A stretch of 64,000 nucleotides of DNA from Clavibacter sepedonicus (GCF_000069225.1 NC_010407.1:558001-622000), one strand, 5' to 3'; shown: positions 9,730-19,200, numbered from the stretch's first letter. Made by a program: numbers and translations. The notes: generated by a model not told the origin, from the letters alone.

Positions 9730-11253
9730 GTGCACCACGGCCTCGACCTCATCGTCCTCGGCCTGCTGTTCGTCCTCGCCTACGCGTTCGGCCAGCTCGG
9801 CAAGCGCATCGGCCTGCCCGCGATCCCCATCTACATGCTCGTCGGGCTCCTCGCGAGCCCGAACGTCGACTGGTTCCCCCTCGACTTCGCCTCGGGTGAC
9901 ATCGAGCTGATCGCCGTCTTCGGCCTGATCCTCCTGCTGTTCAACCTCGGGCTGGAGTTCGACCAGGACGAGTTCTTCGGCAACGCCGGGAAGCTCATCA
10001 TCTCGGGCGGCTCGTACGTGCTCATCAACATGGGCGTCGGCTTCGCGTTCGGGTTCGCCCTCGGCTGGGGCACCTGCGAGGCGCTCATCATCGCGGGGAT
10101 GACGGCGACCTCCTCGAGCGCCATCGTCACCAAGCTGCTCATCGAGCTGAACCGGCTCGCCAACGACGAGACGCCCATGATCCTGGGCGTCACCGTGGTC
10201 GAGGACATCTTCATCGCGGTCTACCTCGCCATCGTGTCCGTCGTGCTGAGCGGCCAGACCGAGCCGTGGGCGGTGGTGGGCCAGCTGGCGGTGTCGTTCG
10301 CGTTCCTCGTCGTGATGTTCACGGTGGCGCGCAAGGGCGGGGCGTTCCTGTCGCGCTTCATGCGCACCCGCGACGTCGAGCTGTTCACGGTCCTGTTCTT
10401 CGGCCTCGCGATCCTCTTCGGCGGCATCGGCGAGGTGCTCGGCGTCACCGACGCGATCGGGGCGTTCCTCATCGGGCTCGTGCTCGGTGCCACGCGCGTG
10501 CGCAACCGGATCGAGCAGATCGCCATCCCGCTGCGCGACGTGTTCGGCGCCTTCTTCTTCCTGAACTTCGGCCTCGCGCTGGATCCCGGCGAGTTCCCCA
10601 CGGTCGTCGTCCCGGTGCTTGGCGCTGTGCTCATGACGGTCGTGCTCAACCTCATCGCCGGGCAGTTCGTCGCCTGGCTCAACGGGCACGGCGCGCAGGC
10701 CGGCATCAACACGGCCTTCATCCTGCAGAACCGCGGCGAGTTCGCGCTCATCCTCGCGACCCTGTCGCTGTCGGCGGGGCTCGACGAGCGGATCCAGCCC
10801 TTCGCGGGTCTCTACGTGCTGGTGATGGCGATCATGGGGCCGCTCCTCGCCGCGAACTCGGTGCGCATCGGCACGGCCGTGCTGCCCACGAGGTACCGCT
10901 CCGCCACGAAGCGCGCGGCCGAGAAGGCCGAGCGCGACGCGGAGCGGGCCGGGGCGCTCGCGCTGTTCGAGGCGGCCGAGCGCGGGGCGCATGCGCCCGC
11001 CGACGCCTTCGACGACGGACTCGCGGTGGCGGGCTCCCGGCCGGGCACGGCGACCCGCGGCACCACGCCCGGCACCGGGCCCGAGACCGAGGACGTGCCC
11101 GGCACCCCGCGGGCCGCGGATGCCGACGCGGACGCGGACGGCCCCGACGGCCGGGGTCCCGCGCCCGCCCGCCGCCGCGCCGAGCAGGCCGGCCAGCAGT
11201 CCGACCACGACACCTGGACACCGCCCACCCGCGAACGGGAACCCGACTACTGA
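9730..11253 (+). CDS. CPA2-type cation:proton antiporter (KefB/KhtU-like)
   Basis: A 507-aa integral membrane protein with about 12 hydrophobic helices over residues 1-385. Family motifs include ILLLFNLGLEFDQDEFF and the ion-binding region ATSSSAIVTKLLIELN. The C-terminal ~120 residues are hydrophilic and rich in Ala/Gly/Pro/Asp, with no recognisable domain. The gene starts with GTG 9730 directly behind the KhtT-like regulator and ends in TGATG overlapping the SURF1 start. By analogy to KhtTU it exchanges K+ (or Na+) for H+. Confidence 0.87.
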   Translation: MHHGLDLIVLGLLFVLAYAFGQLGKRIGLPAIPIYMLVGLLASPNVDWFPLDFASGDIELIAVFGLILLLFNLGLEFDQDEFFGNAGKLIISGGSYVLINMGVGFAFGFALGWGTCEALIIAGMTATSSSAIVTKLLIELNRLANDETPMILGVTVVEDIFIAVYLAIVSVVLSGQTEPWAVVGQLAVSFAFLVVMFTVARKGGAFLSRFMRTRDVELFTVLFFGLAILFGGIGEVLGVTDAIGAFLIGLVLGATRVRNRIEQIAIPLRDVFGAFFFLNFGLALDPGEFPTVVVPVLGAVLMTVVLNLIAGQFVAWLNGHGAQAGINTAFILQNRGEFALILATLSLSAGLDERIQPFAGLYVLVMAIMGPLLAANSVRIGTAVLPTRYRSATKRAAEKAERDAERAGALALFEAAERGAHAPADAFDDGLAVAGSRPGTATRGTTPGTGPETEDVPGTPRAADADADADGPDGRGPAPARRRAEQAGQQSDHDTWTPPTREREPDY

Positions 11254-12242
11254 TGACGCACGCATCCGACCCCCGCACCCACGCCGAGCCGCGTCCCGAC
11301 GCCGAGCCCGCGGGATCCGGCCCGGGCGGCCGCGACGCCCCCGGCCCCAGCCTCGGCCAGGTCGCACGCCGCCCCCGCTCTGTCGCGCTGCTGGCGCTGG
11401 CCCTGGTCATCGCGGCGGGCTTCGCCGCGCTCGGGCAGTGGCAGCTGGCGCGCGCGGTCGAGTCGGGCGTCGTCATCGAGCGCGACACCGAGACGGCGCT
11501 GCCGCTCGGCACGCTGGTCGAGCCGCAGGGCTACGTCACCGACCGGTCCGCCGGGCACATGGTCACCGTCGCCGGCTCCCTGGTCCCCGGCGACTTCGTC
11601 GTCGTCTCCGACCGCCTCAACGCCGGCCGCACCGGGGCCTGGGTGGTCGGTCACCTGTCGATCACGGACGACGGCGGCTCCGCGGATCCCGCGCCCGACG
11701 CGCTGCCGGACAGCGTCCCCGTCGCGCTCGGCTGGGCCGCGACCGACGAGGAGGCAGCCGGCGTCGCCGCGAAGCTGAACGCGGGCGACGGATCCCCCGT
11801 GGGAGTCCAGGAGATCGTCGGCCGCTTCCTGCCGAGCGAGCAGCCCGAGCCCGCAGGCGAAGGCCAGGACCCCGAGCGCATGACCCGGCTCAGCACGGCC
11901 GCGCTCATCAACCTCTGGCCGGGCGAGCTGGGCGACGTCTACAACGGCTTTATCGTCGCGTCGACGCCCGTGGCCGGCCTTACCGCGATCGACTCGCCGC
12001 CGCCCAGCGAGGCCGTGCAGCTCAACTGGCTCAACATCTTCTACGCGGCGGAGTGGGCGGTCTTCGCGATCTTCGCGATCGTGGTCTGGTACCGCACGGT
12101 GCGCGACACGTGGACCCGCGAGCAGCCCGGATACCGCGATGACGACGACGACGATGACGACGACGACCCGCTCCCCGAGGGCGGCCTCGACGACGCCGCC
12201 GGCGCTCCTGGTCGCGGGATCCGCGCAGACGCCGACCGGTAG
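11253..12242 (+). CDS. SURF1 family cytochrome c oxidase assembly protein
   Basis: A 329-aa protein. A transmembrane helix at about residues 42-60 ends in [13 protein letters not shown], the conserved SURF1 GxWQ-type motif. A large extracytoplasmic domain follows and a second helix ([19 protein letters not shown]) closes the fold. The C-terminal tail holds a run of ten aspartates, encoded by GAT/GAC repeats at 12137-12167. SURF1 helps insert haem a into cytochrome oxidase. The start overlaps the antiporter stop (TGATG). The downstream DUF3817 gene has its own promoter inside this gene's end. Confidence 0.85.
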   Translation: MTHASDPRTHAEPRPDAEPAGSGPGGRDAPGPSLGQVARRPRSVALLALALVIAAGFAALGQWQLARAVESGVVIERDTETALPLGTLVEPQGYVTDRSAGHMVTVAGSLVPGDFVVVSDRLNAGRTGAWVVGHLSITDDGGSADPAPDALPDSVPVALGWAATDEEAAGVAAKLNAGDGSPVGVQEIVGRFLPSEQPEPAGEGQDPERMTRLSTAALINLWPGELGDVYNGFIVASTPVAGLTAIDSPPPSEAVQLNWLNIFYAAEWAVFAIFAIVVWYRTVRDTWTREQPGYRDDDDDDDDDDPLPEGGLDDAAGAPGRGIRADADR

Positions 12243-12245
12243 GAT
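12240..12245 (+). promoter_or_regulatory. -10 box TAGGAT of the DUF3817 gene (leaderless)
   Basis: TAGGAT overlaps the SURF1 stop codon and is followed after 6 nt by ATG 12252. No Shine-Dalgarno is visible. Confidence 0.6.
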
Positions 12246-12251
12246 CCACGC

Positions 12252-12794
12252 ATGGCCTACGGACTCAAGCGCTCCGACGTCCCGCAGATCCGGAGGGTCC
12301 TCGGCTTCTACCGCGTCATGGCGTTCATCACCGGCGCGTTCCTGCTCCTCCTCGTCGTGGAGATGGGCATCAAGTACCTGCCCGGCTTCCAGTTCGTCGA
12401 CGGATCTCTGCAGTACCTGGCCGGCGCCGGCTACGAGCTCGAGCTGAACGGCCCGTCCGGCTTCCTCGCGCTGTCGCCCGCGGACACGCTCACCGGCACG
12501 AACCTGAGCCTCCTGATCCAGATCGTCCACGGCAACATCTACGTCGTCTACCTCATCAGCGACTTCCTGCTCTGGCAGAAGATGCGCTGGTCGTTCACCC
12601 GCTTCATCCTCATCGCCGCGGGCGGCGTCGTGCCGTTCCTCTCCTTCATCGTCGAGGCGCGCATCGCCCGCCGGGTGCGGGAGGTCATCGCGAAGCTCGA
12701 GGCGCCGCGCCGCCCGGCACCCGCCGCCGACGACCGCGACGACGCGGATCCCCGACCCATCGACCCGACCACCACCACGGAGGCCACCACTTGA
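12252..12794 (+). CDS. DUF3817 family membrane protein
   Basis: A 180-aa protein with three predicted membrane helices: [37 protein letters not shown] and [20 protein letters not shown]. The HGxxYVVYL and PFLSFIVE segments mark the DUF3817 (YdzA/YIH1-like) family, often found next to guaA or SURF1 genes in actinobacteria. The C-terminus is a charged cytoplasmic tail. The last four bases overlap the TTG start of guaA. No function has been assigned to this family. Confidence 0.8.
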   Translation: MAYGLKRSDVPQIRRVLGFYRVMAFITGAFLLLLVVEMGIKYLPGFQFVDGSLQYLAGAGYELELNGPSGFLALSPADTLTGTNLSLLIQIVHGNIYVVYLISDFLLWQKMRWSFTRFILIAAGGVVPFLSFIVEARIARRVREVIAKLEAPRRPAPAADDRDDADPRPIDPTTTTEATT

Positions 12795-14371
12795 GCGTCG
12801 ACAACCCCACGAACCAGCGCCCCGTCCTCGTCGTCGACTTCGGCGCCCAGTACGCGCAGCTGATCGCCCGCCGCGTCCGCGAGGCCAACGTGTACTCGGA
12901 GATCGTGCCGTCCACGATCACGGCCGAGGAGATCCGGGCGAAGGACCCGTCGGGCATCGTCCTCAGCGGCGGTCCGTCCAGCGTCTACGAGGAGGGCTCG
13001 CCCGGCCTCGACGAGGGGATCCTCGAGCTCGGCGTCCCCGTGCTCGGCATCTGCTACGGCTTCCAGGTCATGGCCCGCGCGCTCGGCGGCGAGGTCGCGC
13101 ACACCGGTCAGCGCGAGTATGGATCCACGGCGGTCACCCTCACGCCCGGCAGCACCCTGCTCGACGGCCAGCCCGACGACCAGACCGTGTGGATGAGCCA
13201 CGGCGACTCCGTGTCGAAGGCGCCCGAGGGCTTCGAGATCCTCGCCTCCAGCGCGTCCACGCCCGTCGCCGCGTTCGCGAGCGACGAGCGCCGCCTCTAC
13301 GGCGTGCAGTGGCACCCCGAGGTCAAGCATTCCGCGCACGGCCAGGCCGTGCTCGAGAACTTCCTGCACCGCGCCGCCGGCATCCCCGGCGACTGGAACA
13401 GCGGCAACGTCATCGCCGAGCAAGTCGAGCGGATCCGCGCCCAGGTCGGTGACGCCCGCGTCATCTGCGGCCTCTCCGGCGGCGTCGACTCCGCTGTCGC
13501 CGCCGCGATCGTGCACCGAGCGGTCGGCGACCAGCTCACGTGCGTCTTCGTCGACCACGGCCTCCTCCGCCAGGACGAGCGCCGCCAGGTCGAGGAGGAC
13601 TACGTGGCCGCCACGGGCGTGCGGCTCGTCACGGTGGATGCGGCCGACCAGTTCCTCGACGGCCTCGCGGGCGTCACGGATCCCGAGGCCAAGCGCAAGA
13701 TCATCGGCCGCGAGTTCATCCGCAGCTTCGAGGGCGCCGCCGAGGCGCTCGTGCTCGAGGCGAAGGCCGACGGCGAGCCGATCCGCTTCCTCGTGCAGGG
13801 CACGCTCTACCCGGATGTGGTGGAGTCGGGCGGCGGCACGGGCACCGCGAACATCAAGAGCCACCACAACGTCGGCGGTCTGCCGGAGGACCTCAAGTTC
13901 GAGCTCGTCGAGCCGCTCCGCACCCTCTTCAAGGACGAGGTGCGCGCCATCGGCCGCGAGCTCGGCCTGCCCGAGGCCATCGTGGGCCGCCAGCCGTTCC
14001 CCGGTCCCGGCCTCGGGATCCGCATCGTCGGCGAGGTCACGGCCGAGCGCCTCGAGCTGCTCCGCAAGGCCGACGCCATCGCGCGTGCCGAGCTCACCGC
14101 GGCCGGCCTCGACGACGAGATCTGGCAGTGCCCGGTCGTGCTCCTCGCCGATGTCCGCTCGGTCGGCGTGCAGGGCGACGGCCGCACCTACGGCCACCCC
14201 ATCGTGCTGCGCCCCGTCTCCAGCGAGGACGCGATGACCGCCGACTGGACCCGCCTGCCGTACGACGTGCTCGCGCGCATCTCGAACCGCATCACGAACG
14301 AGGTCGACGGGGTCAACCGCGTCGTGCTCGACGTCACGTCGAAGCCGCCGGGCACCATCGAATGGGAGTGA
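12791..14371 (+). CDS. guaA: GMP synthase (glutamine-hydrolysing)
   Basis: A 526-aa bifunctional enzyme converting XMP + Gln + ATP to GMP. The N-terminal class-I glutamine amidotransferase domain has its nucleophile at Cys88 in GICYGFQ and the HPE motif in QWHPEVK. The ATP-pyrophosphatase P-loop [10 protein letters not shown] lies at about residue 225. The C-terminal dimerisation domain ends with the canonical KPPGTIEWE. The start is TTG 12791 (AGGAGG-like GGAGG at 12779), overlapping the DUF3817 stop as TTGA. It completes the route begun by guaB. Confidence 0.96.
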   Translation: MSVDNPTNQRPVLVVDFGAQYAQLIARRVREANVYSEIVPSTITAEEIRAKDPSGIVLSGGPSSVYEEGSPGLDEGILELGVPVLGICYGFQVMARALGGEVAHTGQREYGSTAVTLTPGSTLLDGQPDDQTVWMSHGDSVSKAPEGFEILASSASTPVAAFASDERRLYGVQWHPEVKHSAHGQAVLENFLHRAAGIPGDWNSGNVIAEQVERIRAQVGDARVICGLSGGVDSAVAAAIVHRAVGDQLTCVFVDHGLLRQDERRQVEEDYVAATGVRLVTVDAADQFLDGLAGVTDPEAKRKIIGREFIRSFEGAAEALVLEAKADGEPIRFLVQGTLYPDVVESGGGTGTANIKSHHNVGGLPEDLKFELVEPLRTLFKDEVRAIGRELGLPEAIVGRQPFPGPGLGIRIVGEVTAERLELLRKADAIARAELTAAGLDDEIWQCPVVLLADVRSVGVQGDGRTYGHPIVLRPVSSEDAMTADWTRLPYDVLARISNRITNEVDGVNRVVLDVTSKPPGTIEWE

Positions 14372-14403
14372 TCCTCCCGCCGGCGCCCCGGCGCTGACAC
14401 GAC

Positions 14404-14433
14404 GAAGGCCGCTCCCCTCGGGGAGCGGCCTTC
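14404..14433. terminator. Bidirectional terminator between guaA and the Bax-inhibitor pseudogene
   Basis: A perfect 13-bp stem (GAAGGCCGCTCCC / GGGAGCGGCCTTC) with CTCG loop, 32 bp past the guaA stop and between converging genes. Confidence 0.8.
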
Positions 14434-14479
14434 ATCGTGCTGCCGGTCCGCGGTGCTGTGCCGGGGACCTGCGGTGGTG

Positions 14480-15284
14480 CTAGTTGTTGCCGCGCAGGAT
14501 CGCGAAGATGCGCAGCAGCTCGACGTACAGCCACACGATGGTGACCACGAGGCCGAACGCCGCGGTCCAGCCGTACTTGCGCGGGGCGCCGGCGCGGACG
14601 CCGCGCTGGATGAAGTCGAAGTCGAGCACCAGCGAGTACGACGCCAGCAGCACCACGAACAGGCCGACGATGACTCCGAGGGGGATGCCCGCGATGGTCT
14701 CGCTGCGCAGGCCGAACGGGCTGTCGAAGACCCCGAAGGCCGTGAGCGCGAAGTTGGCGAGCGAGAACACCAGGTAGCCGACCATCGCGATCATGAAGAT
14801 CTTGGTCGCCTTGGCGGAGGCGCGGATCTTGCCGCTGCGGAACAGCAGTGAGGACCGTCGCGAAGACGGCCGCCGTGCCGAGGACCGCCTGCGTCGCGAC
14901 ACCGGGGTACATGGTGTCGAAGACGCGGGAGATGCCACCCACGAAGAGCCCCTCGAACGCCGCGTACGCGACGATGAGCGGGACGGACGGCTCCTTCTTG
15001 AAGGAGTTGACGAGGCCGAGGACGAGGCCGCCGATGCCGCCGAGCATCGCGAGAGGGAGGGCGAGCGGGCCCGAGAGCCACGCGACGGCGCCGAGGACGA
15101 CGACGATCGCGAGCAGGCTGACCGTCTTGACGGTCGTGTCCTCGAAGGTCATCCGGTCGGTCTCGAGCGGCGTGGCCGACGGGCGGTTGTAGAGCTCGTC
15201 GAGGCTCTCCGGGGTCACATCCCTCGTGGGCGTCGCACCCCGGCCGTTGAAGACCGGGTTGTTGGAGAACGTGGGGTTGGCCAT
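14480..15284 (-). pseudogene. Bax inhibitor-1/YccA family membrane protein, frameshifted
   Basis: The first part runs from ATG 15284 (AGAAGGA upstream) through TTVKTVSLLAIVVVLGAVAW to AVFATVLTA, where the frame closes into unrelated sequence. The rest of the family (LLFRSGKIRASAKATKIF, LDFDFIQRGVRAGAPRKYGW, LYVELLRIFAILRGNN) continues in another frame to TAG 14480. The switch is at about 14843-14852, where CTCACTGCTGTTC seems to lack bases. Restoring the frame gives a ~265-aa protein with seven helices, normal for actinobacterial BI-1. The real gene is therefore interrupted by a small indel, or the sequence contains an error. Confidence 0.8.
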
Positions 15285-15319
15285 GGTCCTTCTACTCTCA
15301 GTGGTGGTTGAACGTGATT

Positions 15320-15338
15320 GCCAGCCAATTTAGCTGGC
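15320..15338 (-). promoter_or_regulatory. AT-rich dyad and -10 candidate upstream of the Bax-inhibitor gene
   Basis: GCCAGC (15320-15325) and GCTGGC (15333-15338) flank an AT-rich centre that reads TAAATT on the minus strand, a plausible -10 box about 45 bp before ATG 15284. The dyad could be an operator. No matching -35 is clear. Confidence 0.3.
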
Positions 15339-15412
15339 CAGGCTGGGAGACCACTCGCCTGGGCCGTGCATTTCCCCGGATGAGTACGCGCTCGCCGTCC
15401 ACCCGACGCCTG

Positions 15413-15418
15413 TAGCGT
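15413..15418 (+). promoter_or_regulatory. -10 box TAGCGT of the GDPD gene (leaderless)
   Basis: TAGCGT is followed after 7 nt by the GTG start at 15426, with no Shine-Dalgarno. Confidence 0.55.
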
Positions 15419-15425
15419 GCGCGGC

Positions 15426-16475
15426 GTGGATCACGCCCCTCGCACTCGCCCCCTCGTCATCGCCCATCGCGGAGCCAGCGGCTACCGCCCCGAGCACTCC
15501 GCCGCCGCCGTGCGGCTCGGCTTCGCGCAGGGCGCGGACGCGGTCGAACCCGACCTCGTCGCCTCGTCCGACGGCGTGCTCGTCATCCGGCACGAGAACG
15601 AGCTGTCCGGCACGACCGACGTGGCCGACCGCCCGGAGTTCGCCGACCGCCGGGCCACCCGCGTCGTCGACGGCGTGGAGCGCAGCGGCTGGTTCACGGA
15701 GGACATGACGTGGGCGGAGATCCGCACGCTCCGCTGCCGGGAGCGGGTCCCCGCGGCCCGGCCGGACAGCGCAGCCCACGACGACCAGGAGACCGTGCTG
15801 TCCCTTCCCGACCTGCTGCGGATCATCGACCAGGAGTCGGCGCGCCACGGCCGGCCGCTCGGCATGGTCGCGGAGATGAAGCACGCCACGCACTTCGCCG
15901 CCCTCGGCATGCCGCTCGACGAGCTCCTCGCCCGCGACCTGCGCGAGCACGGCTGGGCGGAGGACGCGTCGCGCCTCACGATCGAGTCCTTCGAGCGGAG
16001 CGCGCTCCTCGGCGTCCGGGCTCACGGCATCGCGGCGCGACTGGTGTACCTCCTCGACGGACGCGGCGCGGCGATCGACGAGGTCGCCCGCGACGGCGAC
16101 TCCGCCATCACGTTCGACGAGCAGCTGACGGATGCGGGGCTCGCGGCGCTCGCCGAGGAGGTGGACGGGATCAGCGTCGGCGTCGAGCGCATCTGCCCCG
16201 CGGGCGGCTTCGGTTCCGCCGGCGAGGCTGCCCCCGTGTCCGACCTGGTGCCACGCGCTCACGATGCCGGCCTCTCGGTCTTCACCTGGACGCTGCGTCC
16301 GGAGAACGCGTTCCTGCCCCAGCCCCTCCGCGGTCCCGGTGCGAGGTCCGCCCACGGTGACTTCCGCACTCACTGGGGGCGCCTCCTCGACTCGGGCGTC
16401 GACGGCGTCTTCGTCGACCATCCGGATCTCGCCGTGGAGCTCGTGGGCGATCGCGCGGCGGGCGCCGCGAGCTAG
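15426..16475 (+). CDS. Glycerophosphodiester phosphodiesterase
   Basis: A 349-aa TIM-barrel GDPD/GlpQ-type enzyme that releases glycerol-3-phosphate from deacylated phospholipids. The catalytic HRG...E pattern is seen as VIAHRGASGYRPEHS near residue 12, followed by the metal/acid residues EPDL and 'VIRHENELSGTTDVA'. VFVDHPD near the C-terminus is also canonical. There is no signal peptide, so it is probably cytoplasmic. The start was fixed by the leaderless -10 spacing. Its TAG stop codon lies inside the GCTAGC target duplicated by IS copy 1, so the insertion leaves the protein intact. Confidence 0.87.
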   Translation: MDHAPRTRPLVIAHRGASGYRPEHSAAAVRLGFAQGADAVEPDLVASSDGVLVIRHENELSGTTDVADRPEFADRRATRVVDGVERSGWFTEDMTWAEIRTLRCRERVPAARPDSAAHDDQETVLSLPDLLRIIDQESARHGRPLGMVAEMKHATHFAALGMPLDELLARDLREHGWAEDASRLTIESFERSALLGVRAHGIAARLVYLLDGRGAAIDEVARDGDSAITFDEQLTDAGLAALAEEVDGISVGVERICPAGGFGSAGEAAPVSDLVPRAHDAGLSVFTWTLRPENAFLPQPLRGPGARSAHGDFRTHWGRLLDSGVDGVFVDHPDLAVELVGDRAAGAAS

Positions 16476-16476
16476 C

Positions 16477-17544
16477 TGTACTGGGTCATGACGTTGGTGA
16501 CACTCGGGCCGCGGGCGTGAGCCCGTGGCTTGAGTGGATTCGTTCAGTGTTGTAGTGCTCGATGAAGGGGTCAAGCGCGTCGGCGCGGTGTTGGTTGCTG
16601 GTGAAGGGTTGCCGGTAGGCCCACTCGGTCGCGAGGGTCCGGTTGAAGCGCTCGACCTTGCCGTTCTGCCAGGGGCAGTGCGGGCGGATGAACTTCTGCC
16701 GCGCGCCCAGGTCCTGGACGGCGTTCTTGAACGCGGTCGAGTGCCGGTAGGCGAACGCGTTGTCCGTGATGACCCGCTCGATCCGGGTGATCCCGCGCCC
16801 GGCGAAGTACGCCGCTGCGCGGGTCAGGAACCCGGCCGCGGTCGCGCCTTTCTCATCGGGATGGATCTCCGCGTAGGCGAGACGGGTGTGGTCATCGACC
16901 GCGGCATGGACGTAATCGAACCCGATCCCGCGGCCGCGGACCTGCTCGCTGCGCCCGTGGACCCGCCAGCCGCCTCCGTCCGGGATCCTCCCGAGCTTCT
17001 TCACGTCCACGTGGATCAGATCACCCGGATGCTCGTGCTCATACCGGTGCGCCGTTGACCGGGATGCCCGGATCACGGCCCCGGTGACGGGGTCCAACCA
17101 TGCCAACGGCGGCGCCCCGTGCCGGCGCAGGATGCGGGAGATCGTACGGGATGGAACACCTGTCACCGGCGCCAGCCGCGCAGGACCCGCCCGCAACTGG
17201 GCCCGCGCTTCCAGCACGGCCCGTTCCCGCTCCGGGCTCGTTCGCCTCGGTACTGACCGGGGCCGCGATGACCGATCCGTCAGCCCTCGCAGCCCCTCGG
17301 CACGGAACCGGTTCACCCATCGATGCGCGCACTGCCGCGACACCCCCAGCTCCCGCGCGACGTGCGCGACCGGCCGACGATCCTCCACCACCCGCCGCAC
17401 GAGGAGAACCCTCCCGTGAACCGTCAGACGAGCATTACCGTGGGACATCGAGGCCTCCTGGCGATGGTTGAACTGAACAGCTCCATCAAGCCAGGAGGCC
17501 TCTTCACACGCCCCGAAGTGTCACCAACGTCACGGCCGAGTACA
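16477..17544 (-). mobile_element. IS481-family element, IS1121-like, copy 1
   Basis: 1,068 bp bounded by imperfect ~28-bp inverted repeats (TGTACTGGGTCATGACG… and, at the other end read inward, TGTACTCGGC…). The perfect 6-bp target duplication GCTAGC lies at 16471-16476 and 17545-17550. It encodes one DDE transposase on the minus strand. Direct comparison shows near identity with copies at 32925, 34984 and 47629. NCTAGN is the known target of Bordetella IS481. Naming it IS1121-like is inference from family and host. Confidence 0.92.
16486..17448 (-). CDS. IS481-family transposase (copy 1)
   Basis: A 320-aa transposase with AGGAGG 7 nt before ATG 17448. The N-terminal helix-turn-helix (VAHVARELGVSRQCAHRWVNRF) binds the inverted repeats. 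The integrase core runs from about residue 140, with catalytic acidic residues in YVHAAVDDHTRLAYAEI, RVITDNAFAY and the downstream E of KVERFNRTLATEW. It appears intact and is probably functional. Confidence 0.92.
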   Translation of the reverse strand: MSHGNARLTVHGRVLLVRRVVEDRRPVAHVARELGVSRQCAHRWVNRFRAEGLRGLTDRSSRPRSVPRRTSPERERAVLEARAQLRAGPARLAPVTGVPSRTISRILRRHGAPPLAWLDPVTGAVIRASRSTAHRYEHEHPGDLIHVDVKKLGRIPDGGGWRVHGRSEQVRGRGIGFDYVHAAVDDHTRLAYAEIHPDEKGATAAGFLTRAAAYFAGRGITRIERVITDNAFAYRHSTAFKNAVQDLGARQKFIRPHCPWQNGKVERFNRTLATEWAYRQPFTSNQHRADALDPFIEHYNTERIHSSHGLTPAARVSPTS

Positions 17545-17545
17545 G

Positions 17546-17886
17546 CTAGCCCGGCGCGTGGAACAGGTGCGCGCTCGGGACGATGCCGTGCTCGGCCTCG
17601 ACCCAGCGGGCGATCTCCGGCTCGCGCTCGCGGCCGTGGTCGGTGTAGCGGTTGCCGCCGAAGCCGGATCCGTAGAGCTTCTCGAGCGCGACGGCCTGGA
17701 GCGAGGCGTCGGTCGCGAGGCGCGCGACGTCGGTCGCGGTGATGCCGAAGCTGCGGGCCCGGAGCCAGGCGACGCGGTCCGACGAGTGGGCGACGATGCG
17801 CGTCAGGTGCGGCGGGGGAGGAGGCGGCGCGGGTGCGGCAGGGGCGAGGTCGTCCTCCCAGGGGAAGGCCAGCATCTCGTCCGTCA
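17546..17886 (-). pseudogene. YqaJ-type recombinase/exonuclease, N-terminal fragment
   Basis: Reading from GTG 17886 (or ATG 17874) the product is ~113 aa. A Pro-rich start is followed by SFGITATDVARLA, LEKLYGSGFGGNRYTDHGRERE and IARWVEAEHGIVPSAHLFHAPG, the N-terminal half of a YqaJ/lambda-exonuclease-like nuclease. The later part with the catalytic D-(x)-ExK residues is missing. Translation ends at a TAG that belongs to the GCTAGC next to IS copy 1. Because that TAG would be in frame even without the element, the gene may have been shortened by an earlier deletion rather than by this insertion. Confidence 0.6.
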
Positions 17887-18047
17887 CGGGTTCCAGGGTA
17901 CGCGCCGGATCCGCCGTGGGCCGCCTCGACGCGAGCGGATGGTCCCGTCCTGTCGAGCCGTTGTCAACAGGGAAAGCGAATACGCCCAGGGCGCGGAAGA
18001 TCGTGTTAGAAAGGCGTCGTCCCACCCACCCAGAGGAAGGAACGGCA

Positions 18048-18278
18048 ATGTCACTGCTCATGGAATCGGGGGCCCCGGCTCCGCTGCGCACCACCGCGAC
18101 CGAGGTCGCACCCGCGGCCGGAGGCGACGACGCGTCCGACGCGCTGCTGGCGGAGGCCTTCGGCTTCACCATCACGCACCGCGGCGCGGAGGAGGAGCTC
18201 GTGATGGGCGACGTCACCCTGTGCTGCAGCACGACGTGCTCGTCGAGCGGCGGCGGCGGCCGGCAGCAGCCTCGCTGA
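18048..18278 (+). CDS. LAP/TOMM precursor peptide
   Basis: A 76-aa peptide with GAGGAAGG upstream of ATG 18048. Residues 1-55 form an acidic, Cys-free leader (LLAEAFGFTITHRGAEEELV). The core begins near residue 57: TLCCSTTCSSS followed by GGGGRQQPR. The stretch holds three Cys, two Thr after the first Cys and four Ser that could become thiazol(in)es, oxazol(in)es or methyloxazol(in)es. It precedes the leader-binding C protein by 10 bp, as expected in such clusters. It resembles streptolysin-S-like cores in Cys/Ser/Thr density and Gly-rich tail, not plantazolicin. A weak -35-like TTGTCA occurs at 17961. The exact leader cleavage site is not certain (…VMGD/VT is a guess). Confidence 0.8.
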   Translation: MSLLMESGAPAPLRTTATEVAPAAGGDDASDALLAEAFGFTITHRGAEEELVMGDVTLCCSTTCSSSGGGGRQQPR

Positions 18279-18288
18279 TCGCCCGCGC

Positions 18289-19200
18289 ATGGATTCGTCG
18301 ACCACGTACTCGGTGAGTCCCCGCTACGCCGTCAGGGAGGTGGAGGACACCCTCCACCTCCTCGGCGGTCGTGAGCTGGTCTCCCTGCAGCTGCCCTCGG
18401 GCGATGCCGTCTCCGCGGTGTCGCGCCTCCTCTCCCGTCCCTTCACCCGCGCGGACCTCGACCGGGCGTTCGCCGCGCACGCCCCCGCCGTGGCGCGCCT
18501 GGTCGACGAGCTCGTGCTGCGCGACGTCGTGGTCGGGGCGCCGGACGGCTCCGCGGGATCCGTCCCCGACGAGCTCGCGCACGTCCTCGACGAGGCGCGG
18601 CGCAACGGCGGCGACCGCACCGGGCTCGGCCCCGTGCGCGACCCCGCCTCGCCCGCCCGCGTCGCGCTCGTGGGCGACATGATCCCCTCGCTCCTCACGG
18701 GCCTCGCGGAGGCGCTCCCCTCCGCCGAGCTCGGCGACGAGGACGACGCGGACCTGGTCATCGCGGTCGCCTCCCGGCCCGTCCTCCGGGACGTCGGGGC
18801 GCGCATGCACGCCGCCGGGCGCCCGTGGCTCCCGGTGTACCCGTTCGACGGCCGGTTCCAGCTCGTCGGGCCGGTGGTCGTGCCCGGGGAGGGGCCGTGC
18901 CTCGAGTGCGTCGCGCTGCGCTGGGCGTCGACCACGCCGTTCGCCGCGGATCACGCCGCGGCGGCCGACGCGGTCGCCGTCGTGCCGCGCGACCCGAGCC
19001 TCGACGCCATCACGGCCGGGTTCGCCGCGCGCTACGCCGCTCGGTGGATCCACGCCCACGATTGGCTCGTCGCCAGCACCGTGCTCGTGATCGAGCCCAA
19101 GCTCATGGAGGCGGAGGCGCACGCCGTGTTCAGGGTCGCCCGGTGCGGCACGTGCGGTCCCCGCCCCTACGCGGGAGTCGTCTCGCCGTGGCGCGCATGA
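18289..19200 (+). CDS. TOMM precursor leader-binding protein (cyclodehydratase C/E1-like subunit)
   Basis: A 303-aa protein. The N-terminal ~85 residues have the winged-helix RRE look (DTLHLLGGRELVSLQLPSGD). The rest is a degenerate ThiF/E1-like domain with a paired zinc tetrathiolate: CLEC in GEGPCLECVALRW and CGTC in ARCGTCGPRPYA. Such C proteins bind the precursor leader and present the core to YcaO. It sits between the precursor and the ycaO gene, whose ATG overlaps its TGA. ATP binding is not expected in this degenerate E1 class. Confidence 0.82.
   Translation: MDSSTTYSVSPRYAVREVEDTLHLLGGRELVSLQLPSGDAVSAVSRLLSRPFTRADLDRAFAAHAPAVARLVDELVLRDVVVGAPDGSAGSVPDELAHVLDEARRNGGDRTGLGPVRDPASPARVALVGDMIPSLLTGLAEALPSAELGDEDDADLVIAVASRPVLRDVGARMHAAGRPWLPVYPFDGRFQLVGPVVVPGEGPCLECVALRWASTTPFAADHAAAADAVAVVPRDPSLDAITAGFAARYAARWIHAHDWLVASTVLVIEPKLMEAEAHAVFRVARCGTCGPRPYAGVVSPWRA

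Noticed and set aside
17546..17886. YqaJ gene split by IS copy 1
   Set aside because: The target duplication is perfect and the other side is the intact GDPD gene, so the missing half is not across the element; an earlier deletion is more likely.
18048..18278. Reading the precursor as plantazolicin-like or as a thiopeptide precursor
   Set aside because: There is no SAM methyltransferase, no Ser/Thr dehydratase and no cycloaddition enzyme, and the core lacks the plantazolicin RCTCTT pattern.
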